Source: Chromera velia (taxonomy: Eukaryota > Sar > Chromeraceae). Taken from it: a stretch of 64,000 nt of DNA. The position numbers were made by a program, and so were the translations under genes. Each line of letters opens with the position of its first letter. Position 1 is the stretch's first letter. The notes under the pieces were generated by a model that ran no database searches, was not told the DNA's origin, and saw nothing but the letters and a program-made list of their open reading frames with translations. The stretch spans positions 29,298 through 93,297 of the forward strand of contig JAHBMJ010001383.1 in NCBI GenBank assembly GCA_018398765.1, in the 5' to 3' direction. Shown here one piece after another: positions 55,906 through 64,000 of the stretch.

Positions 55906-56714
55906 GTCGGAGCGTAACCTGTTTTTATTCTCTGTGAATAGAGGCGTAGAATAGGTGACAAATGAGTACGGTGCAAACTCATGGAGCTGAATTGTACAAG
56001 CGCAGCTTCTTACTTTCGATGTGGCTTTGTTTCTCTTTGAAAAGCTCCAATCGTATGTTCGCCTACATGTTCGCACGTATGTTTGGGCTATTTTGGGTGA
56101 GGTTTGATGCGCTCATTTTTCTGATTCAATGGTTTTGTGTCTTTGTCTTAGTCTGTCTCTCTGCGGTTCCATAAATCGCCGTCCGACAATCGATCTCTCT
56201 CTCTGTCACTGGCAGTATGAAATGGATGCTCGGCATACCTGCGTTTTTGCCCCTGTTGTGCATGTGTGTGGGCGTGTGTGTGTGCCAGCACGTGTGCGTG
56301 TGCGTATATGTATGTATGCGTGTGTGTGTATGTGTGTGTGTGTGTATGTGCGTGTGTGTGTGTGTGCGTGCGTCTGTATCAATTAAAGAGTCTTTCATTG
56401 AATAGAATAGAATAGAATACGATTTATAATCTGGGGATTCTCGTAGTTCACAGCCAAATATCGGTTTTACACTGATATTGGATTACTATTCAACCGTTTC
56501 AGTATGTCTGATACTAAGTCTGATAAAAAAATTGATTGGTTGAATTTGAGAAACAAAGTCCTCTTACATATACTGATATCTCTTTCATTTTAAAAAATGC
56601 GACTTTAATGCAATAAAAATGGGTAACTCAGCTGAACTTAACTACGTTAAAATATATACACATGTAGGTACATATTCTTACATATTCTAAAGATCTCTTT
56701 AATAATATATAACA

Positions 56715-56756
<42 letters not shown>

Positions 56757-57427
56757 ATGTTCCGCCCTAGGGCTTTCCCGCTATGTCTATCTGTCGCCAT
56801 TTAAATGGATGTAGCGAGTAGTAACTGGATGATAAGTAATGATAAGCCCAGATTATCCTGGATCGTAGGCTCCGTCTATCTCCGTCAGATTCAAGCCTAA
56901 TGAACAAAAACCCTCAATCAAATTTCAAAGACAGTGAGATTGGAGTGAACTGTTTTTTGTTGTGTTTTGCCTATATGTTTCGCCGTGATCTACCCCGGGG
57001 ATTCGATCTACCGTGATCATGTCCGTTGATGTCTGTCAAAATTTTGTGCCAGCCGATCGAGAAAGCGCATACCGCGCAATTCTATAGCAATGATCAGTAT
57101 TGATCAGTTGATCACTGACGAATCATTGAGGCAAGATGAGTTTCAGATGAAAGCGTTTTATCTGATGGGTTTCGGTGGCAGTGAGCTGGGCCAATAGCTG
57201 AGCAAGGAATGCAGATTGAGCGCCGCATATGCAAGTGTCATGCAGACTGATCCACCTGCAACAGGTTGGCGTCTCTTCTTGACTGTGTCTGTGTCTCCAT
57301 TGAAGCTGAAGGCAATCTCTCTCGCTTTTGAGTTCATGCGTCGGTGACTTCTGTAGCACTCGCCGTGACGAGTGAAGACAGCTAGACAAAAACAGAGAAG
57401 AAAGGAAGTAAAGCCAAATAGGCAACA
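55906..57427. other. Intergenic region
   Basis: Holds a GT-rich microsatellite (56258-56378), a (GAATA)n run (56400-56418), a perfect (GATT)n array (56717-56756) followed by the CCCTAGGGC core of the tailed repeat, and AT-rich sequence. No gene is supported. Confidence 0.6.
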
Positions 57428-62909
<5,482 letters not shown>

Positions 62910-64000
62910 ATTGAAATCAATCTTCTAGTGGTGTAGAGTCTTGCGGGTCCATAGAAGATTTATGTGTTTTATGCTGCACTGCCAGTGAATTCTGACCCAG
63001 GAAACAAACTAAATTAAACCTCGGTCACAGCGCTATTGCCTAGGCTGCTGCATTGCATCTAGCATTGCATGCCTCTCTACCTATGTATGTAAAAAAACTT
63101 AACATAAAAATTGACAACAACATATTATTATTAAAGAAAAAATGACTATGAATTTGAAAAAAAATTGGTAGTCATTTTTTTATCACTTTTTTTGAAAAAA
63201 ATAACGTACTACAAAAGAGTTAGCAGCTTATACTAAGCATGCGAAGAAATCACTAGTTGATTGTTAAGCATTATTGGTTTAAGCTTCTAATTTTTTATTC
63301 TTCAAAAAAAAAAAAAGATGTCGCGGTCATGCAATGTTTAAAAATGCTGACAGTGCAGGGTTTGCCTTTTTTTTTGTTCGTACTGCAAGTGGGGCCGGGG
63401 ATGACGGAAAACTCTAAATCTATATATTAGCGAAACGTATACAAAATCATCTTTTGACATTAAAGTTATGACACTCACCTTCAAGACAGTTTACGAAGCA
63501 TTATAAGACAAAACGGCGACAGTGCTCTAGGGCACCACCAAATCACTTATCACTTATTTAAATTTAAGGCACCCATCTATTTACTTCCTCTTTGATTGGT
63601 GATGATCGGTATTGATCGGTCAATATAGGTGAAAAACTAATCGCTCTAAGTAATCGCCTCGGGAAGCAGTTCAGCTCGATTTGCCAAAATCCTAGCTAAA
63701 TCGACCTTCACATATAGTATTGCACGCACTCCAATAACGCTTCTGTGCCAGTGTATCAAATGCTAGGCTAAATAAGGCAGACATAGAAAGCACTGTTCAA
63801 AGCAGAAGACTCGAAAAAAGCCGTCCGTTACTGTGAAAACATCTAAAAAAACATATTCAATCCTAGATTCAATCTCCAAACCTAGCTCGAACTAGACTCT
63901 GTGTTACTAGAGGTTAAAACATAAAGTATGTCATTAAAAACAATATATATTCCAAATTCCTGCCAATTTGCTTATACATAATACTATAGAATCAGAGTAG
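62910..64000. other. AT-rich gene-free flank
   Basis: No supported ORF. It contains poly-A and poly-T runs and, at 63503-63548, the inverted partner of the repeat at 841-884. Confidence 0.6.

Overview
The window is nuclear DNA from an intron-rich, plastid-bearing protist. Five points support this: genes with up to 24 short exons; predicted proteins that begin with a signal peptide followed by a basic Ser/Arg-rich stretch (the bipartite plastid leader of algae with complex plastids); a DEP+DUF547 protein; Ty1/copia retrotransposons; and very abundant microsatellites. A chromerid alga such as Chromera velia fits best, but the species is inferred and not proven from sequence. Two single N bases (25133, 38845) lie inside simple repeats, which suggests a draft assembly.

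Layout. 1-8.6 kb is repeat-rich and AT-rich, with three miniature inverted-repeat elements (1493-1727, 4066-4294, and a piggyBac-like 7202-8153), one copy of a pyrimidine-rich repeat family, and a decayed exon cluster (about 5480-6532). 8.66-14.93 kb is an old, broken Ty1/copia element. 15-19.5 kb holds tandem repeats and two more copies of the pyrimidine-rich family. Then comes a host gene block: a secreted class 3 lipase (minus), a 24-exon gene for a probable plastid-targeted protein of unknown function (plus, 22334-33323), a THUMPD3-like tRNA guanine-N2 methyltransferase (minus), and a 14-exon HtrA/Deg protease with a PDZ domain (plus, 37691-44245). 44.8-50.6 kb is a second, younger Ty1/copia element on the minus strand with a perfect TGATG target duplication. 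51.1-53.9 kb holds a foldback hairpin element and a 2.3-kb non-autonomous LTR element with an intact ORF. A broken TFIIS-like gene follows. The last gene (57428-62909) encodes about 1404 residues: an N-terminal response-regulator receiver domain, a NEK-like Ser/Thr kinase, a long disordered linker, a DEP-like region and a DUF547 domain.

The host genes alternate in orientation: lipase and the 24-exon gene are divergent, the 24-exon gene and the methyltransferase converge, and the methyltransferase and protease diverge across a 640-bp region carrying a cluster of GACAAC sites. No operon logic applies.

Exon models were built by hand by requiring GT..AG borders and a continuous reading phase across every junction. 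The phases close perfectly in all three long genes. More than half of the donors have C at intron position +3 (GTCAGT, GTCGGT, GTCTGT). Many introns open with several tandem copies of the donor tetranucleotide, and most acceptors of the 24-exon gene read TGCAG.
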